From Nymphaea colorata (Eukaryota > Streptophyta > Magnoliopsida > Nymphaeales > Nymphaeaceae): a DNA stretch of 64,000 nucleotides. Numbering within the stretch: position 1 is the stretch's first letter; the number at the start of each line of letters is the position of its first letter. Of the stretch, positions 42,661-55,639 are shown in pieces. A model generated the notes under the pieces. The model worked only from the letters and a program-made list of their open reading frames with translations. It was not told the origin of the DNA and did no database searches. The position numbers and the translations under genes are program-made. The stretch is from positions 24,486,802 through 24,550,801 of the forward strand of contig NC_045145.1 in the NCBI RefSeq assembly GCF_008831285.2, in the 5' to 3' direction.

Positions 42661-45583
42661 ACGTGCTCTTGTTCACAATTACAAGATTGGTTTGATTCAA
42701 TAAGAAAGGAGATGAAATGGTTGTAAAAGATACTTTCGAACTTTTTTATTTACTTCATCAAATTGAATACAAGAGAACAAGAATAAAGGTCGGATGATTT
42801 TCTTTTTAAACAATTTGATAAGTTTTTTGCTACCTGAAAGTTTAAGTATCCTTTATAATTATTTCTTTTCAATAACAAACTCGCATTCTGTTGCTCCAAA
42901 GAAGAAAATAAAGAAAAAAAACAGTAAAATGATGAAAAAAAAAGATAAGTGATCATGGAGCGAGCTTTTTATATTAAACGAGCTTTTTATATTAAAAAGT
43001 TGAATTCCTCCATTCATGCTTCCCCTCTTTCCTAGAAGCACCCCCAACTTACAATTTTCAGAATTCTATTTAAAAAAAATAAATACATAAAAAAATCTAA
43101 TACTGCTGTTTTGGCAACGTCAAAATCAAGTGTGAATGTCATGTTCCGCAGCAGATCTTTAATTCAATGTACCAAAAGTTTGGATGGGATAGCACAATAT
43201 CCATCTACATTTTGGCCAATGGATGGCTGGTCATAACCCCCTTAAAACATGCCTTAAGCAAATACAAACTAATGTATCTATAATTTGTCCTCATTAAGCA
43301 TCTATTAGTCATTTTTATCAAGTTAAAACAAGCTTACAAGCTTAAGCTCAGCTGCCAATAATATACATTCTAGGGGTGGACAAAACATCTCATAATAAAT
43401 TTTGACTCAAGTTCTGACGATGATTTATCTCTTCAAAGAACCTGGACAACCTTTTGTCATTGTCGTTTTTGTCTTAACACTGTTTGAAAACCCAGCCTCA
43501 TTTTCCACTGGACAATTCAATCAAGACAAGTTATCCAGTGAAACTCATTTGGGACAGTTTCCACCTACAATGTCATTTATGCAATGACTCATGGCCGGAG
43601 CCTAACTAGAATTTAGCAATATTGAAGTCTATTTTGAGTAAAAATTTCCGTAGCTCAATTATGTAGGCTAAATTCCATTTTTTTTTTCTATGTTGCAACG
43701 TAAATTGAATGGACTTCCATTGGATTAGAAATTACTCGTGCTTAAAATCAGATATATCCCAATTAATATAATTACAAACAGTGGTATAAATTTTTTCAAA
43801 GGGCAAAACTAGCATAGCATAAACGGTCGGGCTTGAGGCATATGGAGATGCATGTCTCTAGTCGATTCCCAAGTGGTGGAGTATGGTATATAAGTGGAAG
43901 GGAGCAGTGGTACACTACTAATGTACGTAGCTCAAAGCCATATAGACTTGGGGAACGAGGGGACTTAATGCTTCTTCTGTTTTGAGTGGTGAGTTATTGA
44001 CCTTGAAAGGGTAACAATAACTCGTTCAAGTTTAAATAAAGTAACAGCATGTATTACCTAAAATGCTGTTAAACAAAGAAATTTAAACTTGTGCTTTTAG
44101 TGCACCACTAAAAGTTAGATGTGCATTTAGAGGAGTTCCATAAGTTTTTGGATTCAGGTTTGCTTGGAATTTGAACTCAGAATCGATGACAGATTTGAAT
44201 CCAAATCACTAATTAGTTATGATTCAAGTATCGTATGTGACAAAGGATTTAGAGACTACCCGATATCTGACTCGAATCGGCATCCCATAGGAGGCATTTA
44301 TTTGGCCGTGGATCTGAGATCCCCTCGGATCTCAAATCTTTTTTCTATATGACCCACTGTTCAAACAAACAGTGGATTCCACGTGAGTGAAAAATATGGA
44401 TCTTAATCCAGGTTTCTCCCTAAAAACTTATGTTCTGAGGTCGGACGGAAGGAGGTCTCAAATCAAATCTACTGTTTTCACGGAAAGAGATTTGGTCGTC
44501 CTTCGAATATCTCGACCCAAAAAATGGACTGGACTTGGACGTGGATCTGATCACTGGTGAGATCATCCAGTACCAATGATTGGATCATCCATGGTTTAAC
44601 CTTCAAATCGGGTTCTGTGTAGGAAAAAGAAGTATAAAGTTCCACTTGTACCGCTTCGTCGAGTGGTAGCCATGCCAACTTAACACATCGGATACATGAA
44701 AATGTTGCTTTGTTAGTGCCATATGAGAGCCATGAACCGATTTGGGCTGATTCTCGTAAAACTAACATCGATCATCTGATCTTCTGTATTCCGGCAGCAA
44801 CCCCTATCGCCGGAATTTCTCAGGCTCGACTGAATTTCTCTGCTGCGGATGTCAGTGACGAGCCCATTGCAGATCCTCACGAATCATCTCCAGAAATCTC
44901 CTCTCGGCAGCTCCTGTTCTCAGCCTACAGGTTCAGCTCGACAGCAGGTTCCCTCAACCCTTCACTGAGTCACAAACTCAGGCAGTCATATTTCCTTCTG
45001 TTCAAAGGCTATGGTTTCTTCTCTGATTTAAGACGGCAAAAGAGCTTCTCCAACGGAGGAAAGAGAGAGGAAACAGAATTTGGGGCTGTCGGACTGTAAT
45101 GAGGTGGTTTTTTTTTTTTTATGGGCGCGCTTTGAACTAGTTCTCTGTTTTCTCTGAGGAGAGCTTGACGGTGATATTCTGAGATCCCTGGATTTTCTGC
45201 CCCTTGAACATCAGCATCAAAGCAGAAATTCGCGAAGCCTGCTCTTTTCGCGTCGAACGAACACCACCGAGTTGGGATTCATCGAAGATCTTCATTCACT
45301 CCTCTATTTCGCTCTCGGCCCTGCAACTATGGCTTCTCTATTTTCTGAAGGTTAGTTTTTTTCTCTTTCTCGGCATCAAGGGAGACCTGCTGCTTGGCCT
45401 GCTTGCCGAACGAAAGGCGGAAGTGAACCCTCATCCCCTCATATATCTCTGCCTCCTCTCCCTCCATGGTCATGCCTCTGGATCGATCGTTGCACGACGA
45501 CAGGAAGAGACGCAAGTGATCGTTTTTTGCAGAAGCCCAGCTGACCATTGTCTTCCTTCTCTAAGAACAATAATGAAGGAACT
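42661..45583. other. Intergenic DNA without a supported gene
   Basis: Contains an 18-bp tandem duplication 'cgagctttttatattaaa' at 42961-42997, an hAT-like start 'ctaggggtggacaaaa' at 43371, and an AGATTC-word block near 44150-44290. From 44700 to 45540 composition is GC-richer with open frames of 96-145 codons on both strands, none with a known domain. That part may be the leader or LTR of the copia gag that follows, but no PBS was found. Confidence 0.35.
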
Positions 45584-46260
45584 ATGGCAGACCAAGAAAA
45601 GAATAATGGTGACATCAGTAATTCAGAAAATTCTCAGGTGATGACTGATTCCATCTTTTTACATCATTCTGATAATCCCAAAAGTGTGTTGGTATCTCAA
45701 GCAATTAACGGTGACAATTTTGCCATTTGGAGTAGAGCCATGATAAGGGCCTTGTCAGCGAAAAATAAATTAGGGTTGGTAGATGGATTTATCAAAGAGC
45801 CAAAAGAAGGAGATAAGAATCGTGCCTTATGGGTTAGATGCAATAATATGATTCTTTCATGGATTTTAAATTCTATTAGCAAAGAAATTGCTGCTAGTAT
45901 TGCTTATGCTACTTCTGCTGAAGATGTATGGAACTTTCAAAGAGTTTAGCACCAAGGATATATCAACTGCAGTTCTATATGTCGACTTCAACAAGAGACT
46001 CTAACAGTTACTATGTACTACACAAACACTAAGGCATCATGGGATGATCTTAACTCCTATTCTCCCATACCGTCTTGTGCATGTGGTACTATGAGAATTC
46101 ACTCAGATCATATTCAAAGAGAAAGAGTAATCCAATTCTTGATGGGGCTAAATGAGTCATAGGGAGCAATTTGTGGTCAAATCTTACTACTTGATCCCTT
46201 GCCCAACATTAACAAAGTTTATGGTTTAGTTCTACAGGAAGAAAAACAATGTGAAGCAAG
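45584..46260 (+). pseudogene. Ty1/copia gag fragment (gag_3 / UBN2 type)
   Basis: From the ATG at 45584 (MADQEKNNGD) it shows the copia Gag N-terminus 'VSQAINGDNFAIWSRAMIRA', then 'LSAKNKLGLVDGFI', 'RCNNMILSWILNSISKEIA', 'DVWNFQRV', 'RLQQETLTVTMYYTNTKASW', 'SPIPSCACGTMR', 'IQFLMGLNES' and 'LPNINKVYGLVLQEE'. The frame is kept throughout but interrupted by TAG at 45947-45949 and 46160-46162. Similarity ends near 46260. No zinc knuckle, pol or LTR was found around it. It is a different copia lineage from the elements at 6764 and 16296. Confidence 0.9.
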
Positions 46261-47791
46261 ATTCACATTGTCACATTCCTCGTCACTAGTTCAGCCTCCA
46301 CTGGAACCTGGCCGAGGTCATCCCCTGCAGCCGCAGGATCTTCATTGCCGCCGACTTCATTGTCATCGACATCAGTGCTATATAAGACGAAAATGTGCTG
46401 GTCTTGAGAGGAGATGGGCCCATGCCGTCACGGTGCCAGGTGCTCTATCTCTCCCTCTTTCTTATGTGTGGTACACTCGACAGACCGTGTCGTGCTTGGC
46501 TGGCATGACAACAGAATTCCCTGCAGGGATTTGGTTCACCGAGTGCTCTTGGGATGTTAGGAGGAGAGTCCACTATAGTTGAACTGGAAAGCTTCATATG
46601 ATTATAGAAATCATAAGCTTGTCCAAATGGGACTCAAGAAACCATGGTTATACTCGGAAAAGAAATAACCGGTGACATGTCGTTGACCAATTAACCTTCC
46701 AAGTCTGAAAGCCGTATTCACTAGAACCTGCAGATACCTTAGTTAGTACACGTGCTTTGATGTTTGCCGGTGGAAACATAAAAAATGAGCCGACAATGGC
46801 TGGGGCGCAGCTAATATTCATCAATCCCAGGTCAAAGTGTAGATTATGAACATAACCTATACAACTTGCTAGCAGTTCCATTCAGATGATGAGCTGAGAT
46901 TTGATCTGGCAAGCTGTTACCTCTTTTTACAACCCGTTAGTATAAATGAGCTCTTTGAACTTTAGCTTCCACAAGCTATTTTTAGTTTATCAACTTCTGC
47001 TTTTAATTAGTTTACACAAGAAGAAAATGTAGTCTCCCTTAAACACAAAAAGTGAATATAGTCTGACTCAACAGTTGGAAATTAGTGGACAATGTGTCAT
47101 AACAGCAAAATAAGTGATGCAGAATTTGAAGTTATAAGTTATAAGCACAAGCAGAGTGATGGGATCAATTAGCACGTCAGCTGTGCAGCTTCTTTGCTGA
47201 TCATTTGTTTGACGAGTTATGTGTGATTCTATGTCAGCAGTAACACATTATTACTGCCTTACTAATCTGCCTTAACACTTCCTATAACAAGTGTTCCATG
47301 GATCTGGTTCATTTTTTAAGTAGATTCATAGTAGAACAAAAATGGGCCTATATTTGAAAGTTTCTGCTTGTGTTCCGCTAATTCATTTATTGAAGAGAAA
47401 CATATTTGTCTGTAAGAGAAACATATTTCTTTTTTCTATTCAAATTCTTTTATCTGTAAAACAAATTTCTTTTTTCTATTTAAAGAGAAACATATTTGTC
47501 ATTAATCATACTGACACACAAAATTTTGGTGTACTAAAATACCATGTTTGGTGCAATGTGTTATTGCTTACAAGTATGAACTTGCATTCCACATCAAATC
47601 CCAAATTCCCGGGCTTCTTAAAAAAAAATGTAAGCTAGGCCCCGAGATGAACGCCTTTTTGTAGGTTCTATGTCAAAGTTTCTCTGGTATCTCCGCCCGA
47701 CCCAAATTTCCTAACTAAAATTCAAAAATAATGCCCACTCAGAAACCACTATCCTATAAAACACTGTCCTAATAGAGCTCACTTGTGACTT
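46261..47791. other. Unidentified segment and AT-rich spacer
   Basis: 46270-46880 is GC-richer. It holds open frames on the plus strand (46199-46582) and minus strand (46648-46881, including 'NLHFDLGLMNISCAPAIVGS') that look partly coding, but no family is recognised. From 47395 to 47505 the words 'aagagaaacatatttgt' and 'tttcttttttctatt' recur as short direct repeats. The rest is AT-rich without features. Confidence 0.35.
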
Positions 47792-48320
47792 ACCCCAGCA
47801 CATACTACAACGCCGTTAATGCTGCTACTAGGGCTGCGCATCAGGTCGGGTGGGATTGGTCTGATGCTCAATAAAATCTGACTCTATGCATTCATGAAGG
47901 TCTTCTTATCAGTTTGAGTCTGGCCCATTTAGTTATTGGGCAGAGTCAGACCATCATGCTTCTGTCCGACATGCAGCCGGTTCGATGTCAACTTTTATTA
48001 CTAAAAGGTTTCCTTTTCTAATATCTTCAAAATCTTCAGCGACACATCACTAGTTTTTAAGAAATGTTTGGGGATGCACTAAAGAGTTTTTAAAAAGAAT
48101 CAATGTAATAAGGAAGCCAAATGTCAGCATTATGGCAAAAAAGATTTTAGAGAGAGAGAAAAAAAAAGAAAAAACAAAATGGAGAGGTGGGGTTTAAATG
48201 TGTATATTGAACAGAATCAGGCCTCCAATACCAGACTAAAAGTCGGGCCAGCCTAGCCTAGCTTAGCTCAGCCCAGCAAGTTTGTTTTGTCAGGTTGGGT
48301 AATCTTTCACCCCAGCACAT
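47792..48320. mobile_element. hAT-like remnant flanked by a 12-bp direct repeat
   Basis: 'accccagcacat' occurs at 47792-47803 and 48309-48320. Between them, from 47827, 'tagggctgcgcatcaggtcg' resembles an hAT-type terminus, followed by GGGTC/GGCCC words, and GCCC-rich DNA recurs near 48240-48300. The second terminus is not clear, and 12 bp is longer than the 8-bp hAT duplication, so the direct repeat may reflect a different event. Confidence 0.4.
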
Positions 48321-48339
48321 GCCATCGCGAGGCATGTAG

Positions 48340-49234
48340 TCTCATTTTTTCTTTCTCTTCCCTTCATCATCTCCCCATGGCCATGTAAGAGAGCTCTTGA
48401 AATTTCTTATTTAGAGCCAACAGCCATGAGCAACTGAAGTCAAGTCTTGTTTATTTCATCAACTCAAATAGGCATGATATGTTTTTTCTTTTTCTTTTTT
48501 TTTTCATTTTATTTTTTACCTTCCATTGAGTGTATGCCTTTGTTATATCTCTACAAAATAGATAATGTGCATGTATGGCCAGTTGATTTTTCTATTGATA
48601 GATGGATGAACTATGATTATGAGAGCTTGTGGTGGGATTTTTTTTTCTTTTATATTGTTTTTTGAGGTTGGGGATTGTCCAAATCAGGAATGCTACAATT
48701 AGTTTTGACATCCTTCAAATCCTCATTCCCTTGATAGAATACCTATTGATCATCCTATTTGTAGTCTTAAAGAAGTGATCGGCCTTTAAAAGCACGTCTT
48801 CCTAATGGGATTGAAGCACAAGTTCCTCTCTCGCTTGCAAAAAAATATTGAAATTGAAAATTTTCAATATTATCTCATAAATTTTAATTTCGATATAAAA
48901 AAAGAGGGCCTAAATATCTCGTTGTTAGATAATTTTTTCTTCCTTGTTTTCTTCGCTCTTTCTCATTTTTTTCTCTTAGAATCTTTATATCTTTCTTATT
49001 ATTCCCTTAAAATCTATCTTCACAAATTTTCCATTCTCTCCCTTAAAAATCTTTACATTTCTCTCTCTCTCATTTTTTCTTAAAATCTTTTTCTATTCTA
49101 CTATTTTTTCCTCTCTTTATTTATTTTCTTTCTCTTCAAAATCTTTATCTCTCTCTCCCTCTTGCACTCATTTTTCTCTTAAATTCCTTTGTTCTTCTAC
49201 TAGTTTTTTTTCTCTTAAAAATATTTATCTCTTC

Positions 49235-49279
<45 letters not shown>

Positions 49280-49674
49280 ATGTTTATCTTAAAATCTCTT
49301 GCTCCTCTACTAGCTTTTCAACTAAAATCTCCTTCTCTTCTACTAGTTTCTCGCTTTATTTTGTTCCACTTACTTATAAATTTTTGTTTCTCTCTCTCCC
49401 TTATTTTTCCTTTAAAATATCTTGCTCTTTTACTAGTTTTTCTCCATCTATATTTTCTCTCTCTGAAAAATCCTTATCTCACTCTCTCTAAGTGTCTTGA
49501 TAAAAGTTTATGAAATACTTTCCTTTAAAAAGATTTTCTTTCCTTTGCCTCATAAAGTTTTAAATTTTTTACCAAATACCACACCACATATAGGTTGAAG
49601 ATAATGTTTGGGTGAATATGAAATGCATGGAAAATGAACACAACCTGCCTTAAACAAATTTTGGGATGCAAACA
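48340..49674 (+). mobile_element. Decayed second copy of the solo-LTR family
   Basis: Scattered matches to 16935-19877 occur in the same order: 'ctccccatggcca' (48372; compare 18060), 'tttttgaggttgggg' (48659; compare 18467), 'accacatatag' (49580; compare 19673), and the terminal 'aaattttgggatgcaaaca' (49656-49674; compare 19859-19877). The left part of the LTR is missing. The right end abuts a copia RT fragment, just as the first copy sits in copia RNase H. The middle has expanded into CT-rich simple sequence (48950-49480). Confidence 0.6.
48950..49480. repeat. CT-rich low-complexity tract with recurring 'tctcttaaaatct'
   Basis: Alternates (TC)n runs, the longest at about 49232-49279, with the phrase 'tctcttaaaatctttat' and 'ctctactag' at irregular spacing. 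Open frames in it are leucine/serine/phenylalanine-rich artefacts. Confidence 0.8.
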
Positions 49675-49905
49675 ACCTTATTTGCACAGAAGGCAATGTC
49701 AAGCTGGGCGAGGGACACGTATTGCAATGCTCCCACAATACTTGAATATAAAGTAGCATCCTTGAACTTCGAACTGTGACCAGCAAATAATTTTATGAAT
49801 GTGGCCATCGGCGTGTTCATGGGTTTGGCTTCATGCATTTTTGTATGCTTGAAAAGATTAAAGATATTACTTTCTTTGAGACAACAGCAGGCTTCCTTTA
49901 AACAA
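49675..49905 (-). pseudogene. Copia reverse transcriptase fragment
   Basis: Encodes the region after the RT palm: 'LLLSQRK', then after a frame break 'NLFKHTKMHEAKPMNTPMA' and 'LYSSIVGALQYVSLAQLDIA', ending at 'ANKV', where the LTR terminus at 49674 begins. Typical copia proteins continue with CQ at this point. Nothing else of this element was found. Confidence 0.85.
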
Positions 49906-50583
49906 TGTTGGATTCACTTCCTATGAAATAGAATAAAGATTTTCCATGTTTCACTTTTACTTGTAGGGGGAAGGGTCTTCTATTTAACTAACTGGGTCAT
50001 TTGGTCCTTTTTATCATTTTAAGTCCATAACACATGCTCCTTTGTTAGAGGGCCATCACATATAGCATGCTCCAATAACACATGATGCTCACAGCATAAA
50101 ATTCTCATCCTCCTCATTCAAGGGCTCTTCTTTTCATAAAATAGAATTCAGTCCAAAACTTACTGGAATTATGTATTTTTGTTCATTCTTATTGTTGTGC
50201 ATTTTTTTGAAAGGTTTGAGAAATTGTGTTGAGGATTTATCTAAACTCCGGCTATTGAGGTGACCTTACTTAGAATAAGGCACAAACCGCAATAATGGAG
50301 AAAGTTCCAAGCATCTTACATGTAACTTGCACTGGAAATGTGCGAGTTGTTCTACAAGATTGATCACCCAAATGCCTTAGGAATAGAACACACAAGCATA
50401 TTAAGAATATCTTTATTAAATCCTATATGCAACTGTAATTGAGCAATGCAAGTGAGAGCTCTCGATGAAAGAATCAAACTACATTTCCACCTCCAACTAT
50501 TTTTGCCAATGGCTGGTGCCCTGAAATTAAATCCCATTGTATCTATGAATATATTTGAATTATCCTTCTATCATTCTTATCTT
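49906..50583. other. Spacer with no recognisable gene
   Basis: AT-rich DNA downstream of the receptor kinase pseudogene. It may include that gene's 3' untranslated region, but no clear poly-A signal was chosen. Confidence 0.4.
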
Positions 50584-50738
50584 CTATCGTATCCTTCTCA
50601 GCCCTACAACCACTTCCTTCATGTCCATTCTCTCATTTGGAGACACCCTTGAACATGACAAGCCTATCTCCATGATCATCACCAGCAGTTCATTCATAGC
50701 AGCTGATCTTTTAGTTGGAGTAGTGTCACTTTCGTTCA

Positions 50739-50942
<204 letters not shown>

Positions 50943-51134
50943 TTAGACATGATTAGCAAGTATAATATAATTGGCTAATGCTCATCTATGACACAATTGC
51001 ACTAATTGGTTTTGGGAAAGAGGCCTGGAAATTAATGGACTTAAGCAATTGAACCTCCAATCCTGCCTCTCTTGTTGTATTCTCATATATACATCAAAAA
51101 ATAAATACAATATTATGATTTAGAACTAGACGTA

Positions 51135-51450
51135 GTTATTGGCCAGGTACCCAACGACTACCCCACTAGACCGGGCCCAGGTTTGAGCCCGCCCGATAAT
51201 GTATCGGGCCAACTCGGGTTAGCCCGACGGGGGTCTGATCCATCCCAATAACTTTTAAATATTAATTTTATTTTATTAATAATATATATTGTTATTTAAA
51301 ATAAATTTTATATCCAAAAAAATTATTTTATATTTAAAAATAATTTTTATGTAACTGCACCAGTCCTAGGCTCGGATTTCGGACATCAGGCTTGCCCAAA
51401 CTCAGTTCTTATCAAGCCGGGCTGGCCGTTGCCCAAGTCTATTTTGAACT
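51135..51450. mobile_element. GC-flanked dispersed repeat, copy B, in the intron
   Basis: GGGC/GCCC-word blocks at 51140-51245 and 51360-51445 flank an AT core, like 11420-11760 and 63745-64000. The ends 'ggccaggtaccca' and 'ggccgttgcccaa' are roughly inverted. Confidence 0.5.
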
Positions 51451-52088
51451 GATGTCCTATATATATGATATTCAAGTGCTCTTAAAAGAATTTAAACACA
51501 AATCCAGATTTTTTCTATGGGGCATGTGAGATTTGTTGACCTTCATTAGTTGGTTGGCGCAATGATTTCACAACATAAAGGCCTAATTAAACTCATCTTA
51601 CTTCTAATTCTCCTGTGACCTTTCTCAAGGTTCTCTTAAATGGCTCCTAAATCAAGTAAATTATTCAATAGTGCCGATTGTTAGCCAGTCTTAAACCATT
51701 AGGTAGAAAGGTATTTACGATTACGATTCTTTTATACAAGAAAGAAAAAAAAAATTATAACTTCTGTTGAAAGAAGAAGACCAATTGAAGATTCCTGTCT
51801 GTTTAGGACATGCAAATAACACATGTGTACATGAGCATAAAACAATGTAAAGACTAGCATGCAACACCACAAGCCAAACAAACAACGAATGCATTGTCCA
51901 TGTAAAAGATTTTGTCAATGACCTTTACATTATTGAGCTAGGAACCACTTGTGTGTGTCTTTATGCGTGAACTACCAAATCATGATGATTAGAAGGATCA
52001 TGGGTGTTGCACATCAATTAATATATTTATTGATATTATATTGCAAACCACAAAAGAGTAAATTAGCTAAACCATGTAAGTCAAGACC

Positions 52089-52091
<3 letters not shown>

Positions 52092-52123
<32 letters not shown>

Positions 52124-52141
52124 ATATATATATATATATAT
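52092..52141. repeat. (TA)n microsatellite
   Basis: About 24 TA units with one 'aacata' interruption. Confidence 0.92.
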
Positions 52142-52340
52142 AGTTGAAATCAGTGGGCTACCTATGTTACGGATGACTCCTTTTCTTATTTTGTGACCCT
52201 AAAAATGGTCTCAATGCTAAAAAGGGTTGCCAAAACATTGACTATCATCAATGCATTTTTTGCAATGTTTTAAACAATACAAAATTTAAAAAAAAAAAGC
52301 TTAGCCATCTGATTTCAATATAAATAGATGAATGAATGAA

Positions 52341-52342
<2 letters not shown>

Positions 52343-52436
<94 letters not shown>

Positions 52437-52465
52437 GAGAGAGAGAGAGAGAGGGAGAGAGAGAC
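52343..52465. repeat. Long (TA)n(CA)n(GA)n microsatellite
   Basis: About 43 TA units, a short CA run and about 15 GA units. Open frames across it are artefacts. It is likely to be highly variable in length. Confidence 0.95.
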
Positions 52466-55360
52466 AACTAGGACTGGCAAACCCACCCACTCTCTCTTTG
52501 TCTTTTCTATCTCACCTTATGACCTCTCCAGCCCCTCTCATGTGATCCCATCCTCTCTTCCACTTTCTCTGTGAATTGAAGAGAAAGAGAATGTGTTCAC
52601 ATGCACACACACATATAAGAACTCAAAGTGAGGTCACGTTGACTCAAGAAATGGTTCAGGCAATTATACTCACACTTCGTGAAACACAAAATTTATAAAA
52701 AGACAAAAATAAAAAGAGATACATACCTGGTGCAATGTACCCTGTGGTTCCCAGAGTGGCTGTAAGAGTAGAATAATTCTGACCAACTAGAATCTTTACA
52801 ATGCCAAAATCGCTGACGTATGCTGTCATGTTCTCCGAGTAACCATGGTGAAGATATTCTAGAGCACAAGCCACATCTATCATGATATCCAATCTCTGAA
52901 CGAGATTCAAGTGATGGCCATCTGAATCTAGATAGACTTCTAGGCCCCCAAGGGGCATGTATTGGAGAACTGAAGCCTTGAAATCTCTACTAGAGCAAGA
53001 CGCAATGACTTTAACAAGATTTCGGTGCCTGATTTGGCGCATGACAGTGCACTCGATGTCAAAACTTTTAGATGCTCCCTCAAATAACAAATTAAGGACC
53101 TTAACAGCCACTGTCGTTCGATCCGCTAGAATTCCTTTGTACACTGAACCAAACCTTTCCCAAGAAAATTTGCATTACTGAAGTTGCTCGTTCCGTGCAC
53201 TAACTCTCTGTGAGAAATCATCGGAACTGTAATTTCTTGTAACCTTTCAATGTCATTGGGATGTTTCAACAACCGCTTCTTTCTATAGCATGAGATACCG
53301 ATGAGTGTCCAAACAATGACCAAAAGTGTTGAGCCTCCAATTGTGCAAGCGACAATGACTTCAGCTACATTTCTCTTACTTTGTCTCTCTGTTTTGTGTA
53401 AGCACAATGGGACTTGGAATTTGGGAGCTCCACATAGTGCATAGTTCCCTAGGAATGACTCGACATAAAGGTTTGCAAACTTTCCACCACTTGGAATCTC
53501 TCCTTCCAATAGATTGAAGGACAAGTCCAAGACCTGGATGTATTGAAGTTTCTCCAATGATTTTGTATCTCACCAGAAAGCTTGTTATGGGAAAGGTCAA
53601 TAGTGCCAAGGCTTAGCATGTGATGAAGTTGTTCAGGAATGCGACCATCAAATGTGTTCTGAGAGAGATTCAAATACTCTAGCATTTGGAGCTTTGATAA
53701 TGATGCAGGCAATTCTCCACTCAGCTTGTTTGCAGAGATATCCATATGGTCCATGATGATAAAATTCCCGATACCCAATGGCAGGTGACCAGTGAAGGAG
53801 TTGTCCTGCAAGTATAGCTCCCACAAGTCCTTCAACTCACAAAGACCAGGCGGTAGTGTTGATGACAAATTGTTTGAACTTAGATACAGCCTGTACAAAC
53901 TAGTGAGATTGTTTATAGAGCTTGAAATTGACCCAATTAGCATGTTGTGTCCAATATCAAGAGCATACATGCAGACCAACTGGTAGAATGATAGTGGGAT
54001 TGGGCCTTCTAATGCATTGTTGTCAAGAAGCAACACCTATAAGCTGTGCATCTGTCCTATATTTGGTGTAATGAGCCCTTTATTTTGTAGGAACTCAACT
54101 TTAAGGAAATTAACTTGGTCAAGTTGGCTAGGGCTAATGGGATAGTACCTTCAATCTGATTAGAGGAAATGTCAAGTTTCGACAAGGTGGCTGTCAGGTT
54201 TCCAACAGAGGTAGGAAGAATGCCGTTCAAAAGGTTTTGTGATAGATAAAGTTCCTCTAGCATCCGACACCTAGTGAAGGATGTGAGAATGGAGAGCTCT
54301 CGGTTGCCAGGGACATTGGTCAACGTATTTCCCCCAAGTGAAAGGTACTTGAGTTGTGACAGACTACCTATTCTAATGGTATCGGAGCACTAAATTTATT
54401 GCTTTCTGCACTAAGAACTTGAAGTCTTGTAGCATTAGAAAGAGAAGCTGGGAGAGGGCCATCAAAATTATTTATATGCATATAGAGTCATCGGAGATTG
54501 GGCAGGAAGCGGCCAGCATCTTTTGGGAGATGCCTTGTTAGTTGATTGGTCATGAAACTCAAACCCCAAAGAGCGGATAGGTAAACAAGCTCTCAGGCAG
54601 TGTACCAGTGAGATTGTTCCTTTGCATGCTAAAGGCCATCAAGTGGGTTAGGCTTCCATACTTAGAAGGAATGTTCCCCTGTTTCTGATTTTCACTGATA
54701 AAAAACCACCCCAGTTTTGAGAGATTACCCAAAGCAACTGGAATGGTGCCAGTGAGCCTATTACCACCAATGTTTAAGTACTTGAGTTCTGACAAACTGC
54801 CTAGAAACTTTGGGATGCTTCCATAGAATTGGTTGCCCGCTGCTGACAGTGTTTGGAGACCTTGACAATGGCTTAGTGTTTGTGGAATTAACCCTTTAAA
54901 ATGGTTTCCCCATATGGAAAGTATTTTCAATGAAGGGAGGCGGCTAAAATCAACGATAAGATGAAGAACTTGCAAGAAGGAGAGATTGCTGATGTATGGG
55001 GAGAGGGTACCTTCAAGTGCCTTGTCGGTGAGGTTCAGAGCAACAACCCTTTGTGAACTACGGCTGCATGAAACTCCATTCCATTGGCAGAAGGAAATGT
55101 TTGAGTTCCAGTTTGAGAGTACATTGTAGGGGTCTCTGGTTACCTGGGATTTGAAGGATAGCAATGCAAATTCATCGGTCACATTGCTTAGAGAAACAAA
55201 AGCTGGTGATACCTCTTCCTCGCCAAGCACTATAGTCAAGGTAAGGAAGCAACACAGAAGAAAGCTTATGGAAAAGGTGACAAACTGGCTGAGCCATACC
55301 AGCCGAAGTTGTTGGTGGTAATTCTGTGCCTGCATAACCATGATAAGGAATCAAAGCCCC

Positions 55361-55368
55361 TTTTATAG
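55361..55368 (-). promoter_or_regulatory. TATA box of the receptor kinase pseudogene
   Basis: 'ctataaaa' on the minus strand, only about 20 bases before the first ATG (55341). Transcription would normally start 25-35 bases downstream, so the second ATG at 55335 or a later one may have been the real start, or the box is not used. Confidence 0.5.
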
Positions 55369-55639
55369 ATTCTCTTTGAGAAACGGTTTCTTTTTTAAAA
55401 AAAATTGTTAATCTTGCACAACCATGACATGGCTGATCACATTAATGGCGTTCTCATGGCCAAGTAGCCCTTACTTCATTAGTATATTTCCACTATCATG
55501 TTTTCTTTATGCCAGTTTTCAACTCTTTCTTCCGTTTTTCTAATTCCTCCCTTAAATCATCCAATGAAAAAGACGTCATGATTCAAAGTTTGGATCAGAC
55601 TTATGGTTTGAGTTAGATCCGAAGATGATAAAAATCAAT

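Noticed and set aside
45204-45641. 145-codon open frame before the copia gag
   Set aside because: It overlaps the gag start in another frame, has no recognisable domain and is probably leader or LTR sequence.
46648-46881. Coding-like minus-strand frame with 'FDLGLMNISCAPAIVG'
   Set aside because: I could not tie it to any family, and no flanking exon or splice site supports a gene; mentioned only as unidentified.
52248-52490. Open frames of alternating Tyr-Ile across the (TA)n tract
   Set aside because: Pure microsatellite translation inside an intron.
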